Positions 9,267 to 19,321 of a stretch of DNA of 64,000 bases are shown piece by piece. How positions within the stretch are numbered: the first letter of the stretch is position 1; each line of letters begins with the position of its first letter. Below the pieces are notes generated by a model. The model was not told the DNA's origin, did no database searches, and worked only from the letters and a program-made list of their open reading frames with translations. The position numbers were made by a program, and so were the translations under genes. The stretch is taken from contig JABDFW010000004.1 in assembly GCA_013286305.1 (NCBI GenBank), positions 36,270 to 100,269 on the forward strand, read 5' to 3'. Origin of the DNA: Bacteroidota bacterium (GTDB lineage: Bacteria; Bacteroidota; Bacteroidia; Chitinophagales; Chitinophagaceae).

Positions 9267-12200
9267 TTATTTTTCATCTATCTTATCACTGTTCTTTAAT
9301 TCAAATTTGCGGTAAGCCCATCCAAAAATAAGCGGGAAAACCCACAGCGAAAATATCATCGCGCATAAAATGCCGCCAATTACAACCCTTGCAAGCGGCC
9401 TTGAACTTTCAGAGCCTATACCATGCGAAACGGCAGCCGGTAACAGGCCTATGGCCGCCATCATGGCCGTCATCATAACCGGCCTTATCCTTGAATTAAC
9501 ACCCAGCTTGATGGAAGTGTATAGCGAGCTGCTTTGGCCCCTTACCTTTTCAAGGTTTTGCTTAAACACAGTAATAAGCAACACGCCATCCTGTATGCAA
9601 ATGCCAAACAACGCAATAAAACCAATACCTGCCGATATGCTGAAATTTGTGCCAGTTATATGCAGTGCAAACAACCCGCCTACTATGGCAAACGGTACGT
9701 TAAGAAACACAAGCGCTGCATCTTTAAAATTACCAAACATGGTAAATAATAAAAGAAATATAAGCAATAAGCTTATGGGTACCACCTGTGCAAGCCTTTT
9801 CTCTGCCCTTTGCTGGTTCTCAAAGTCGCCCTGCCATGCCATACTGTACCCTCTTTTTAATTTAACCACAGCATTTACTTTTTCCTGCGCTTCTGCAATA
9901 GTGCTTCCCATATCCCTGCCGCGCACAGAGAATTTTAGCGCAGCGTACCTTTGATTATCATCCCTGAAGATGAGGCAGGGGCCGGTTTTTTCAGATATAT
10001 CAGCTATTTCTTTAATAGGTACTTTAGAGCCATTTTGGGTAGGCACCAGCACATTGCCAATATCCTCAGGCGTTTTTCTAAATTCCTCCGGCAGCCTTAC
10101 GCGTATATCAAATGTTTTAATGCCTTCGTATAACGTTGAGGCGGCAAGCCCGCCAATGGCCATGGCTACAACGGCGTTTGCATCAGCCGTCGCAACGCCA
10201 TAAAGCGCCATTTTTTGCTGATCAAGGTTTACATCCAGCTCAGGCTGGCCTATATTGTGTATTACGCCAAGGTCTTCTATTCCCCTAACATCCTTTAATA
10301 TATTATACACAGCATTAACCCTGTCCTCCATATAGTTTAAAGAGTCCCCATATATCTTAACGCAAATAGAACCCTTTACGCCGCTCACAGCTTCTTCCAC
10401 ATTATCCATGATCGGTTGCGAAAAGTTAAGGTCAGCACCGGGCAACACCGAAAGTTTTTTGTTCATCTCATCAATCAATTCCTCCTTGCTTATCTTAGGT
10501 TTCCAGCTTTCTTCCGGGTAAAGCATTACCGAAAATTCGTTGTTATAAAACCCGGCAACATCAGTACCATCATCCGGCCGCCCTGTTTGGGATACCGCGT
10601 ATTTTACCTGTGGAAAGCTCATTACAATGCCCCTGACTTTTTTTGATACTTCAACTGATTTTTCTAGCGATATGCTATACGGCGTTTGCACACGAAGCCA
10701 TATAGAACCCTCATCCAGTTCAGGCAAAAACTCCGAGCCAAGGAATTTAAATGAATAAAGCCCAACCACCATTATTATAAGCGCCACAATAACTACAGGT
10801 ACTTTGTGCCTGTACGCCTTTGTAAACCCTAACAGCATAAAGCCGGTAAGGTGATGTACAAAAGGGTTGTGTTTTTCGTGCACATTTTTTTTCAGCAGCA
10901 TGCTTATAAGTACCGGCACTAATGTTAGCGTAGTAATAAGGGCGCCAAGCAGGGCAAAACCCAAAGTAAAAGCAAGCGGGGAGAACATTTTGCCCTCTAC
11001 TTTTTGAAAAGCGAAAATGGGCAATAAGCCTGTAATAATAATTACTTTGGCAAAAAAAATAGCTTTTCCCAATTGCGCGCCATTGCGTTTTATAAGCCCC
11101 AGTTTAATAATTTTATTAAACCGTTCCATACCCATTTCCATCGCCTGCCGGTCCAGTATCACAAACATGCCTTCTACCATCACCACGGCCCCGTCTATGA
11201 TGATTCCAAAATCCACAGCGCCCAATGAAAGCAGGTTGGCCGACATGCCCATTAAGTGAAGGCAAATAAAGGCGAACAAAAGTGCCAGTGGAATGATGAT
11301 AGATACAATAAGCGTAGTACGCCAGTTGAACATGAAAAGTGATACCAATATAGTAACCAGGAGAATACCCTCTATAAGATTATGCAAAACCGTATGTGTA
11401 GCATACTCAATCAGGTCTGAACGGTCGTAGTAGGGTACCATTTTAGTATCAGCAGGAAGAATGGAATTATTGAGTTTATCTATTTTATCTTTTATAGCCT
11501 TTACAACCTCAGATGGGTTTTCGCCTTTGCGCATTACAATAATAGCTTCTACTACATCTGGTTCATCGGTAACAACCCGCTTGCCTGTAGCGGAATCAAT
11601 TAAGCCATCAGATCTTGCCACCCATCCAAGACGCGGCAAATTTGAAATTTCTACATCAGCTACATCTTTTACTAAAACCGGTACGCCATTATTGTTTTCA
11701 ACAATAATATTTTTTATTTCATTAATATCATTTAACAAACCGATGCCCCTTACCACAAAAGCCTCGTCGTTTTTAATGATCATATCACCCCCAATATTAA
11801 TATTGGTTTTTTGTACGGCTGTAAACACGTCTAAAGGGGTTATACCAAGCGATGTTAGTTTTCCGGGGTCAACCCTTATTTCGTAAGTTTTGGTTTTGCC
11901 CCCAAAAGCATTAATATCCGCCACGCCCCGTACCGACCTTAGCTGGCGGTCTATCACCCAATCCTGCATGGTTTTTAATTCACGCACATCCCTAAAACTG
12001 CTTCTCAAAGTATAGCGGTAAATTTCACCGGTAGGGCCCGTAGGAGGTTGCACTGCGGGTGTAACGCTGGGGGGCAATGCCGCATTTGCCAGTAGGTTCA
12101 TTACCTGTTGCCTTGCCTGTGGGTCTTTTACCTCATCATCAAAAATTAGTTTTATATAAGACAGCCCAAATATGGTGGTGGAGCGAAGGCTGGTTTTTTG

Positions 12201-12440
12201 CTGAACCGGGTTCATCGCAATTTCTATCGGAATGGTCACGTACTTTTCAACTTCTTCAGCACTTCTGCCGGGCCATTGGGTAATTATATCTATTTCTGTA
12301 TTAGTTACATCGGGAAAAGCTTCAATTGGCATGCTGCTGAAAGTGAAAATACCTGTTACAATAAGCGCAAGTGAAGCAAATAATATAAAATATTTATTCT
12401 TTAGCGAAAACGCTATTATACTTCTTAGTACCTTGATCAT
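9267..12440 (-). CDS. CzcA/CusA-family heavy-metal RND efflux pump (first copy)
   Basis: 1057-residue inner-membrane pump, the energised part of a tripartite metal exporter. It carries the same motifs as its paralogue: IEAFPDVTNTEIDIITQWPG (residues 38-57), the relay helix DFGIIIDGAVVMVEG (near 413), GRPDDGTDVAGFYNNEF, and the more usual GICIQDGVLLI near residue 950. It starts 24 bases after the adaptor gene stop, so it is the third gene of a TolC-adaptor-pump operon. A perfect terminator follows. The metal specificity is not readable from the sequence. Confidence 0.92.
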   Translation of the reverse strand: MIKVLRSIIAFSLKNKYFILFASLALIVTGIFTFSSMPIEAFPDVTNTEIDIITQWPGRSAEEVEKYVTIPIEIAMNPVQQKTSLRSTTIFGLSYIKLIFDDEVKDPQARQQVMNLLANAALPPSVTPAVQPPTGPTGEIYRYTLRSSFRDVRELKTMQDWVIDRQLRSVRGVADINAFGGKTKTYEIRVDPGKLTSLGITPLDVFTAVQKTNINIGGDMIIKNDEAFVVRGIGLLNDINEIKNIIVENNNGVPVLVKDVADVEISNLPRLGWVARSDGLIDSATGKRVVTDEPDVVEAIIVMRKGENPSEVVKAIKDKIDKLNNSILPADTKMVPYYDRSDLIEYATHTVLHNLIEGILLVTILVSLFMFNWRTTLIVSIIIPLALLFAFICLHLMGMSANLLSLGAVDFGIIIDGAVVMVEGMFVILDRQAMEMGMERFNKIIKLGLIKRNGAQLGKAIFFAKVIIITGLLPIFAFQKVEGKMFSPLAFTLGFALLGALITTLTLVPVLISMLLKKNVHEKHNPFVHHLTGFMLLGFTKAYRHKVPVVIVALIIMVVGLYSFKFLGSEFLPELDEGSIWLRVQTPYSISLEKSVEVSKKVRGIVMSFPQVKYAVSQTGRPDDGTDVAGFYNNEFSVMLYPEESWKPKISKEELIDEMNKKLSVLPGADLNFSQPIMDNVEEAVSGVKGSICVKIYGDSLNYMEDRVNAVYNILKDVRGIEDLGVIHNIGQPELDVNLDQQKMALYGVATADANAVVAMAIGGLAASTLYEGIKTFDIRVRLPEEFRKTPEDIGNVLVPTQNGSKVPIKEIADISEKTGPCLIFRDDNQRYAALKFSVRGRDMGSTIAEAQEKVNAVVKLKRGYSMAWQGDFENQQRAEKRLAQVVPISLLLIFLLLFTMFGNFKDAALVFLNVPFAIVGGLFALHITGTNFSISAGIGFIALFGICIQDGVLLITVFKQNLEKVRGQSSSLYTSIKLGVNSRIRPVMMTAMMAAIGLLPAAVSHGIGSESSRPLARVVIGGILCAMIFSLWVFPLIFGWAYRKFELKNSDKIDEK

Positions 12441-12464
12441 TTTACTGATTTGAAGGGATGAGTA

Positions 12465-13583
12465 TTAATTGTTTAGTGCACCGTAAATAAGCACCGCCTG
12501 CGAGGTTATAAGATGGTCCCCTATTTTTACACCGCCTGAAAGATATGTTTTGTCGCCAAGTGTGCTTAATACCTCTACAGGTGTTATATCTGCATCGCCA
12601 TTACCATTATACTTTAATACAAAATACCGGCTGTTATCGAATATCAAGGCTTTTGAAGAAATACATATTGACTGTTTATTTTCCGGGTTGGTAACGGTTA
12701 CACTCGCAAACATCTGTGGCTTTAACGCGTAGCCGGGGTTGTTAAGCACTATACGCACTTTCATCACTTTATTGGCGGGGTCAAGCACATTCTGCATTTT
12801 ATCTATCCTGCCATTAAAAACGCGGCCGGGATAAGATACCGTAGTAATAATAACGTTATCACCTAAGTGAACTTTGCTTATGTTTGATTCATATACGTTT
12901 GCCTGTATCCATACTTCCTCCAGGTCAGAAATGCTAAAAAGATTAGTTCCGTTGTCTGTACGGATGGCGGTATTATTTGTAACATTTTTTTGCACGATAA
13001 ACCCGCTGATAGGGGCTTTAATAATGTATTTACCCTCGGTATTATTGCCATTGATCTTTAACACTCTTTTTGCGGTTTCAAGCGCCGACAAGGCCTGGTC
13101 GTAATTGGCCTGGGCAGACGTAACATCTAATTGCGATGCCAGCCCGCTTGCAAAAAGGTCTTTCTGCGCATCTAATTGTTTTTTGGTAGATGTAACATTT
13201 GTTTCGGCAATTACCAAACTGTTGCTGTAACCGGCCATCTCGCTGCTGTTAACCACAGCCAGTTCTTCGCCTGCGGTAACATAATCGCCCAATTGAACTT
13301 TTACGTCCTGAACATTGCCGCTTACCAGCGGGTAAACATTTACCTGTTTATCCTGGTTAAAATCAACACTGCCCGTAAGCGTTATGGCATCTACCAAAGG
13401 GCATGTAGTAACGGTGTCTATTGTTAATGCTCTTAAAAGCGAATCGGGTATTATATATTTTTGCCTTTCTTCAGGCTTCTTGTCTGCACTTGTATTACAG
13501 GCGGTAAAAAGTATGGATACCGTTGCAGAAATAAATAGCAGTACATATTTTAGTTTCAATATTTTTTGCATAACCATGTTCAT
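12465..13583 (-). CDS. RND efflux periplasmic adaptor (membrane fusion protein)
   Basis: 372 residues. The N-terminus ends in a lipobox-like LFTAC (Cys29), so it is probably a lipid-anchored adaptor. The lipoyl half-motifs flank a hairpin: VYPLVSGNVQDVKVQLGDYV with AGEELAVVNSSEMAGYSNSL, then coiled coil (about residues 115-165), then YIIKAPISGFIVQKNV and barrel segments. It bridges the pump to the TolC-like channel. It lies 2 bases after the TolC gene stop and 24 before the pump gene, so it is co-transcribed. Confidence 0.9.
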   Translation of the reverse strand: MNMVMQKILKLKYVLLFISATVSILFTACNTSADKKPEERQKYIIPDSLLRALTIDTVTTCPLVDAITLTGSVDFNQDKQVNVYPLVSGNVQDVKVQLGDYVTAGEELAVVNSSEMAGYSNSLVIAETNVTSTKKQLDAQKDLFASGLASQLDVTSAQANYDQALSALETAKRVLKINGNNTEGKYIIKAPISGFIVQKNVTNNTAIRTDNGTNLFSISDLEEVWIQANVYESNISKVHLGDNVIITTVSYPGRVFNGRIDKMQNVLDPANKVMKVRIVLNNPGYALKPQMFASVTVTNPENKQSICISSKALIFDNSRYFVLKYNGNGDADITPVEVLSTLGDKTYLSGGVKIGDHLITSQAVLIYGALNN

Positions 13584-13585
13584 TT

Positions 13586-14902
13586 TTAGTTGAAAAAGGG
13601 TGTTCCGGTGTAATAATTAATATCTTCCAGCGCGCTTATCCTGTTAAACTTAATTGAGTTTTGCTGAAGGATATTTTGTTTATACGAATCGTAAAAATCA
13701 AGAAAATCTAAAAGCCCCAGGTTTCTTCTTTGGTAATTTATCAAAACCTCGTGCATCAATCTTTCAAAATCGCCGGCAAATTTTGGGTCTATATTTTTAT
13801 AAAGCCTGTCTTCGGCAAAGGCCTTCTCCAGCGCCCTCGCTACGTTTTGCTCTACGGTTGCCTGTGTGCTTTTTTGAATTAAGCCGGTATTTTCAATGGT
13901 AGCCCTTGCCGCTTTAATATTACCCTGGTTACGGTTAAAAAAAGGAAGGTCAATTGACGCGCCTACACTGTTAAAATTATGCGCATAGCTTCCCTGCTCA
14001 TCATACGATAATGCAAGGGTAAGGTCAGGCACTGCTAAAGCTTTCTGGTAATTGTAGTTTAGCTCACTGATGCTTGCGTTTGTTATGGCAATCTGCAGGT
14101 CGGTTCTGTTATGATAAGCGGAATCCATCAGTGTGGATAGTGCATACTTACCGGGATCAAGGCTTTCAATTGCAGCGGAATCTGCCAGGGGGTCAATATA
14201 ATTAACCGGTTTAGCCTGTAATATCAATTTCAATTCGGCTTGCTGGTCGTTCACCTGGTTCAACAGGTCATTATATTCACTTTGCAGGCTGTACAATTGC
14301 GCTTTTACACGCACCACTTCTTTCTCCGAAATATAACCCTTGCCCTGTAATTGGTTGTAAGCATTTATTACAACCTGCAATGAGTTTATTTCTTCGTTAT
14401 ACACTTTTGCGGATTGTTGTAAATAATAGATATTATAAAAATCCGTTCTCAGCGTATATTTTAAAGTTCTCAGCAGGTCAAAGAATTGATATTCGGTCAG
14501 TGTAACATTGGCTTGTGCTATTTTAATTTGTTTATTCCTTTTTCCTGCCAATAAAATAAGCTGTGATACATTACCTGCATTTTCGCTGTGTGAAAAGAAA
14601 TTGGAATGAGGGTATTGCGAATTGGGGTCATTTATGGGTATAACCGGGCCTCTTTCGTATGCGAAATTTGGATTGGGGTACAGCCTTGCCTGTATAACCT
14701 CTGCCTTTGCTGAATCAATACTGTACCGCTGGGCTAATAATTGAAAGTTGTTTTGTAAAAACATGCTTTCAGCGCTGTTGAGGGTTAAGTGAAGGGTGTC
14801 TGTTTGAAATTGCGGCGCCTGTGTTTGCGCTTTTGCCAAACCAAACACAAGCTGCAATAAACAAACTATAATTACTTTTACAGATCGCATATATAAATTC
14901 AT
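13586..14902 (-). CDS. TolC-family outer-membrane efflux channel
   Basis: 438 residues with an exported N-terminus (signal ending GLAKAQ near residue 26). Two OEP-type halves are rich in long amphipathic helices: LNSAESMFLQNNFQLLAQRY then SIDSAKAEVIQARLYPNPNF, and SELNYNYQKALAVPDLTLAL. PNPNFAYERGP is the usual OEP turn. Two bases separate it from the adaptor gene, which places it as the outer-membrane exit duct of the metal RND system. Confidence 0.9.
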   Translation of the reverse strand: MNLYMRSVKVIIVCLLQLVFGLAKAQTQAPQFQTDTLHLTLNSAESMFLQNNFQLLAQRYSIDSAKAEVIQARLYPNPNFAYERGPVIPINDPNSQYPHSNFFSHSENAGNVSQLILLAGKRNKQIKIAQANVTLTEYQFFDLLRTLKYTLRTDFYNIYYLQQSAKVYNEEINSLQVVINAYNQLQGKGYISEKEVVRVKAQLYSLQSEYNDLLNQVNDQQAELKLILQAKPVNYIDPLADSAAIESLDPGKYALSTLMDSAYHNRTDLQIAITNASISELNYNYQKALAVPDLTLALSYDEQGSYAHNFNSVGASIDLPFFNRNQGNIKAARATIENTGLIQKSTQATVEQNVARALEKAFAEDRLYKNIDPKFAGDFERLMHEVLINYQRRNLGLLDFLDFYDSYKQNILQQNSIKFNRISALEDINYYTGTPFFN

Positions 14903-15006
14903 ATTTTTAAAATAAATAATAGCCAGGGCATAACTATATTAATAATAAAATAATCGTAACAAACCGGTCAATTCAACCTTTTTAATAAAATGTATTAGCC
15001 GGTATT

Positions 15007-15396
15007 TTAAGCTTTGGGAGGAGGGGGGATGATCTTACTTGAGAAAAGATATTTATATTCTTCTTTTAAAGGCGTTTGTGTGGATGAAGATGAGCAATAG
15101 GACGGGGCATCACAGATTCTTCCGAAGTTGATGATCTTAATACAAATATGCTTCATTTGATGCGAGAAGTTGTTGTGATTGTGTACGCCATTTTCAGGGA
15201 AAGCGTCTTTGTGGTCAAGCATTATCTCCGCCACATATTCAATCAAAAAATCTATCTGGTTATATTCACCAATGATCTTCTGGTTATTGCTGGCTGCAAG
15301 TACATCAATATCGCCGCTATACACACTTAAATTAAGTATTTGCAGCGCTACTATAAGTATTATAAACCGGGACAAATATGTACGTATGGTTTTCAC
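15007..15396 (-). CDS. Small exported protein at the head of the metal-efflux operon
   Basis: 129 residues with an N-terminal hydrophobic segment (FIILIVALQILNLSVYSG). It has a His-rich centre (ENGVHNHNNFSHQMKHICIKI), several Cys (ICDAPSYCSSSS) and a tail ending IIPPPPKA. I do not recognise a family. The His and Cys content and the position, 104 bases upstream of the TolC gene on the same strand, suggest a periplasmic metal-binding or sensing accessory of the efflux system; this is inference from context. Confidence 0.6.
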   Translation of the reverse strand: MKTIRTYLSRFIILIVALQILNLSVYSGDIDVLAASNNQKIIGEYNQIDFLIEYVAEIMLDHKDAFPENGVHNHNNFSHQMKHICIKIINFGRICDAPSYCSSSSTQTPLKEEYKYLFSSKIIPPPPKA

Positions 15397-15525
15397 TATT
15401 GTTAAAAATCGGTTTGCAAAGTTATTACTTACAGGTTTTAAGTTATGTTAAAAGCAATATTTTATTTTTAATTAATATTTGTGCTTTTGCGGGCCTGCAC
15501 TGGCTTTTTTATGAATATAAATACA

Positions 15526-15554
15526 AAACCCCCCGCCTCGCAGGCGGGGGGTTT
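15526..15554 (-). terminator. Intrinsic terminator after secDF
   Basis: AAACCCCCCGCCT (15526-15538) and AGGCGGGGGGTTT (15542-15554) form a perfect 13-bp stem with a 3-base loop. It sits 18 bases after the secDF stop, and the minus strand continues with U-rich sequence. Confidence 0.85.
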
Positions 15555-15572
15555 GCACGTTTAATAGTTATT

Positions 15573-18500
15573 TTATCTTCTGATAGATTCTGTTTTCCTT
15601 GCAGTATCAGTGCTTCCCAAAGGCTTGCTGCGGGCAAAGTCAACAAGTATGGGCGCTGCCACAAAAATGGATGAATAAGTACCGGTGATCACCCCTACCA
15701 GCATGGCGAATGCAAAGCCTCTCGTTACCTCGCCGCCAAAAATAAAGAGGATAAGTATGGTCAGGAATACGGTTAAGGATGTCATTACCGTACGGCTTAA
15801 AGTTTGGTTAATGGCCTTGTTAATGATGGCTTCTTTGCTTTCGCCCTTCATCAGCCTTACATCTTCACGAATACGGTCATACACAATTACCGTATCGTTC
15901 ATCGAGAAACCAATTACCGTTAGCACCGCGGCAATAAAATACTGGTCTATTTGCAATGGGAACGGCACAATGCTTTTGCAAAAACTAAACACTGCCAATA
16001 TTACAAATACGTCGTGAAAAAGCGATACAATGGTGCCTAAAGAATACCTCCAGTCGCGGAAACGTATAAAAATGTACAGGCAAATAATTACAATGGCTAT
16101 TATACCTGCTTTTACTGCGCCACTTTTAAGTTCGCTTGAAATAGATGGCTCCACTGTTTGCGACCCCTGGTAATATTTTGATTGAAACTCTTTATAACTG
16201 ATCGTTTGCGGGATGAATGAATATTGCTGCAGCCCTTTAAATAAAGTTGTTTCTACCACCGAATCAATATTGTTGCCCCCGTCATTTATTTTGTACGATG
16301 TGGTAATATTTAGCTCGTTACCTGTGCCTACTGTTTTAATGGTAGGGTATTCTTTAAATACATTCTTCAATTGATTCCCAAGGTTTTCTGTATTCACCTT
16401 ATACATAAAATCTATGGAGTAGCTGCGGCCTCCTTTAAACTCAACCCCTTCATCAAAACCATGTATCATCGCGCCTATGCCTAAGCACAGCACTACTGCT
16501 GAAATACCATAAGCTATTTTTCTGTATTCGATAAATTTAAAGGCAGAGTGCTTGAATATACGGCGCGAAATACCGGTAAAATATTCAAAGTGGCGTTGTT
16601 TGCTTGTATAAATATCAGTGATAAGGCGCGATATAAGAATGCCGCAGAACAAGCTTAGCGATATACCCAGCATTTGCGTAGTGGCAAAACCAAGTACAGG
16701 GCCAAGGCCAAAAATAAAGAGTATGGCTGCGGTTAAAAACGTGGTAACGTGCGCATCCAATACCGGCGCATAAGAGCGTTTGTAACCATCTGACACAGCC
16801 GTTAAATATCCCTTTCCTTTGCTTAATTCTTCTTTTATCCTTTCAAAAATAATTACGTTGGTGTCCACCGCCATGCCTATGGTTAACACCAAACCTGCAA
16901 TACCCGGTGCCGTTAACATAAAGCCCAAAGCGCTTAAAATGCCTATGGTAAATAACAGGTTAAGTATTAAGGCAGCATTTGCTACCCAGCCTGCTGTATT
17001 ATAGTAAATAAGCATTAAAGCAAAAATTACTACAAAGGCGATAAGGAAAGACAACCCGCCTGCATTAATGGTTTTTATACCTAATGTTGGGCCAACTATT
17101 TGCTGGGCAGTTATCCTTGCAGGGGCCGGCAGCTTACCAGATTCCAGAATGTCAGCAAGGTCCTGGGTTTGTTTAGTAGTAAAACTTCCTTCTATTTCTG
17201 ATGAACCGTTAGGTATTGGATTAATTACATTAGGCGCAGTATATACAACATTGTCCAGAACAATGGCTATTGGTTTCCCAACATTTTTAGTGGTCATGTC
17301 AGCCCACAGGGTTGTGCCGGTTGCATCCATTTCCATTTTAATGATAGGCCCCTTTTCACCAAAATCTGCATATGCCCTGCTTATATGATCGCCTTCCAGT
17401 TTGGCTGCACCATTTTCCAGGGTTTTTACCGCGTATAGATCAAGGTCGTTCTTTACTGCGTTTTTATCATCCGATTCCAGCGGGCCGTACAAAAACATCA
17501 GATCGCCGGGAAATTTGTTCTTAACTATATCCATGTTCAGGTACTGGTTTATTAAACCGGTATCCTTTATTCTTACAACACCAATAGCAGCCCTGTAATC
17601 TGCTGCACCGGTTTGTTTATCCTGCCTGCCCTGGTCAAAAGATATCAGTTTTTGCAACGGGTATTGATTAGCTTTTATTATAGTGGAATCAACAACCTTT
17701 GCAATGGTTTTATTAGTTGTATCCGGCCTTTTTTTAGCTAATTTACCGGTGTTTGTTTTACTTGTGTCAACTGTAGGCTTGGTGGTATCCGCACTGGTTC
17801 CGTTCAAATAGTTGCTAAGCGCTTTTTCAGCGGCAACTATACCTTCATACACATCGGGCATTCTGTACACCTCAAAAAACTGGAGGTTAGCTGTAGCCTG
17901 CAGGTTATGCCTTATCCTGTCAGGGTCATTTGCGCCCGGCAATTCAACATTTATGATTGCTTTGGCCTTATCCCTGCTAATGGTAGCCGAGCTTAACCCA
18001 AAACGGTCAATCCTGTTATTCAATATTTTGTAGGTATTGTCATAAGCGGTGCTTGCCTGGTCGCTTAAATAAGTGAGCACCGAATTATCAGAATCAGTAT
18101 ATTTTACCCTGCCATTGCTTCGTGCAACAAAAAAGGTTGCCAGCGATACGCCGCTGTTAGCTTTTTTATATTCCTCACCAAATAAAGTGATGAGGTCGGC
18201 GCCGCTGTTAGCCTTTAATTTTACGGCATTGTTAAGCGCCCTGTTAAAGGCCGGGTCTTTTGAATTGTTGGCAAGTGAGCGTATCAAAGCATCCAAACCA
18301 ACTTCCATTGTTACGCTCATACCACCCTGCAGGTCAAGGCCAAGCTGAAGCTCCTTATCACGGGCGTTGCGGTAAGTAGTTAAACCAAACGGGCCGATAT
18401 TACTATCCAGGGTACTATCCACAAGCCGCTTATACTTTAAACTTTTAAAGTCGTTAAGTGAATCCTGGTAGGCGCTCCGGAGCGCTTTATCGTTCGGGTA

Positions 18501-18659
18501 CTTCTTTGCAGCAGAAGGATAATGAGCTTTAACCCAACTGGTTGCTTTATCGTCAAGACTGCTTTCATGGCTGCGCGCGATCCATGTAAATGACAGTTGA
18601 TACAGGCATATTAAAATAAGCGCAATCGCAAAAAAACGCACCAAACCTTTAAGTTGCAT
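15573..18659 (-). CDS. secDF: Fused protein translocase subunit SecDF
   Basis: 1028-residue fusion of SecD and SecF, the proton-driven enhancer of Sec export, as is usual in Bacteroidota. The SecD half has one N-terminal TM, GLDLQGGMSVTMEV near residue 112, and GMAVDTNVIIFERIKEEL near residue 603 in its TM bundle. The SecF half has VEFKGGRSYSIDF near residue 740 and GFSMNDTVIVYDRIRED near residue 920. A Thr/Lys/Asp-rich insert lies at about residues 285-325 inside the periplasmic part of SecD. It is encoded alone, followed by a strong terminator. Confidence 0.95.
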   Translation of the reverse strand: MQLKGLVRFFAIALILICLYQLSFTWIARSHESSLDDKATSWVKAHYPSAAKKYPNDKALRSAYQDSLNDFKSLKYKRLVDSTLDSNIGPFGLTTYRNARDKELQLGLDLQGGMSVTMEVGLDALIRSLANNSKDPAFNRALNNAVKLKANSGADLITLFGEEYKKANSGVSLATFFVARSNGRVKYTDSDNSVLTYLSDQASTAYDNTYKILNNRIDRFGLSSATISRDKAKAIINVELPGANDPDRIRHNLQATANLQFFEVYRMPDVYEGIVAAEKALSNYLNGTSADTTKPTVDTSKTNTGKLAKKRPDTTNKTIAKVVDSTIIKANQYPLQKLISFDQGRQDKQTGAADYRAAIGVVRIKDTGLINQYLNMDIVKNKFPGDLMFLYGPLESDDKNAVKNDLDLYAVKTLENGAAKLEGDHISRAYADFGEKGPIIKMEMDATGTTLWADMTTKNVGKPIAIVLDNVVYTAPNVINPIPNGSSEIEGSFTTKQTQDLADILESGKLPAPARITAQQIVGPTLGIKTINAGGLSFLIAFVVIFALMLIYYNTAGWVANAALILNLLFTIGILSALGFMLTAPGIAGLVLTIGMAVDTNVIIFERIKEELSKGKGYLTAVSDGYKRSYAPVLDAHVTTFLTAAILFIFGLGPVLGFATTQMLGISLSLFCGILISRLITDIYTSKQRHFEYFTGISRRIFKHSAFKFIEYRKIAYGISAVVLCLGIGAMIHGFDEGVEFKGGRSYSIDFMYKVNTENLGNQLKNVFKEYPTIKTVGTGNELNITTSYKINDGGNNIDSVVETTLFKGLQQYSFIPQTISYKEFQSKYYQGSQTVEPSISSELKSGAVKAGIIAIVIICLYIFIRFRDWRYSLGTIVSLFHDVFVILAVFSFCKSIVPFPLQIDQYFIAAVLTVIGFSMNDTVIVYDRIREDVRLMKGESKEAIINKAINQTLSRTVMTSLTVFLTILILFIFGGEVTRGFAFAMLVGVITGTYSSIFVAAPILVDFARSKPLGSTDTARKTESIRR

Positions 18660-18731
18660 ACTGGAAAGGGTTTACCTAATTTTAGTGAGCGGCAAAGATA
18701 GGGGAATTGACATTTAAAATATATGGATAAA

Positions 18732-18765
18732 AAAATACCGGGAAAACAGTTGTTCCCGGTATTTT
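18732..18765 (-). terminator. Intrinsic terminator after the FKBP gene
   Basis: AAAATACCGGGAA (18732-18744) and TTCCCGGTATTTT (18753-18765) pair perfectly over 13 bp with an 8-base loop. On the minus strand the stem runs into a U-rich stretch. Confidence 0.85.
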
Positions 18766-18782
18766 CTTTGAGGAAAAATAGT

Positions 18783-19259
18783 TTATTCAATGGCCGTTAT
18801 AATTACATCATAAGATACAACCGAGTTAGAAGGTACTACCGTACCTGCCCCCGTGCAGCCGTAAGCCAGTGAAGATGGTATTACCATCTCTATATGTGTA
18901 TTTAACTTAAGATAACTGTCCATTAACTGAAAACCCTCGATCAAACCAGATATGGCCTGCTGTGCGGCGCCACTGCCTAATATTGTACCGTTTAACAAAG
19001 TGGCCGTATAAGTAAAATTTATTACTGATGCTGATGTTGCAGAAACGCCGGTACCGGTATCGGTTATATGGTAATAAACGCCGCTTACATCCCTTTTAAA
19101 AGTAACGCTGTCCTTATTACAAAAAGTTTGTATTGCAGGGTCTTCCGAAGTAGTATCAACATTTGTACAGGTAGTGGTGGTACCCGTATTAGTAGTACCC
19201 TTAACACAAGCGATCAATATTACAGATACTACAATTGCAAATGCCAGAAATTTTTTCAT
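18783..19259 (-). CDS. FKBP-type peptidyl-prolyl isomerase lipoprotein
   Basis: 158 residues. The signal peptide ends in a lipobox (LIAC, Cys18), then a Thr-rich spacer. The C-terminal half is an FKBP fold: VINFTYTATLLNGTILGSGA, then ISGLIEGFQLMDSYLKLNTH, then IEMVIPSSLAYGCTGAGTVV and SNSVVSYDVIITAI. The domain is compact, and several canonical active-site aromatics are replaced, so activity is uncertain. It is likely a periplasm-facing folding factor; the minus-strand neighbour at 19322 may share its transcript. Confidence 0.8.
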   Translation of the reverse strand: MKKFLAFAIVVSVILIACVKGTTNTGTTTTCTNVDTTSEDPAIQTFCNKDSVTFKRDVSGVYYHITDTGTGVSATSASVINFTYTATLLNGTILGSGAAQQAISGLIEGFQLMDSYLKLNTHIEMVIPSSLAYGCTGAGTVVPSNSVVSYDVIITAIE

Positions 19260-19321
19260 GCTTTTTTTGGTTTTTATTATAAATGACTACGAAAAATATT
19301 AAATCGTTGCTTGATTTTTGT

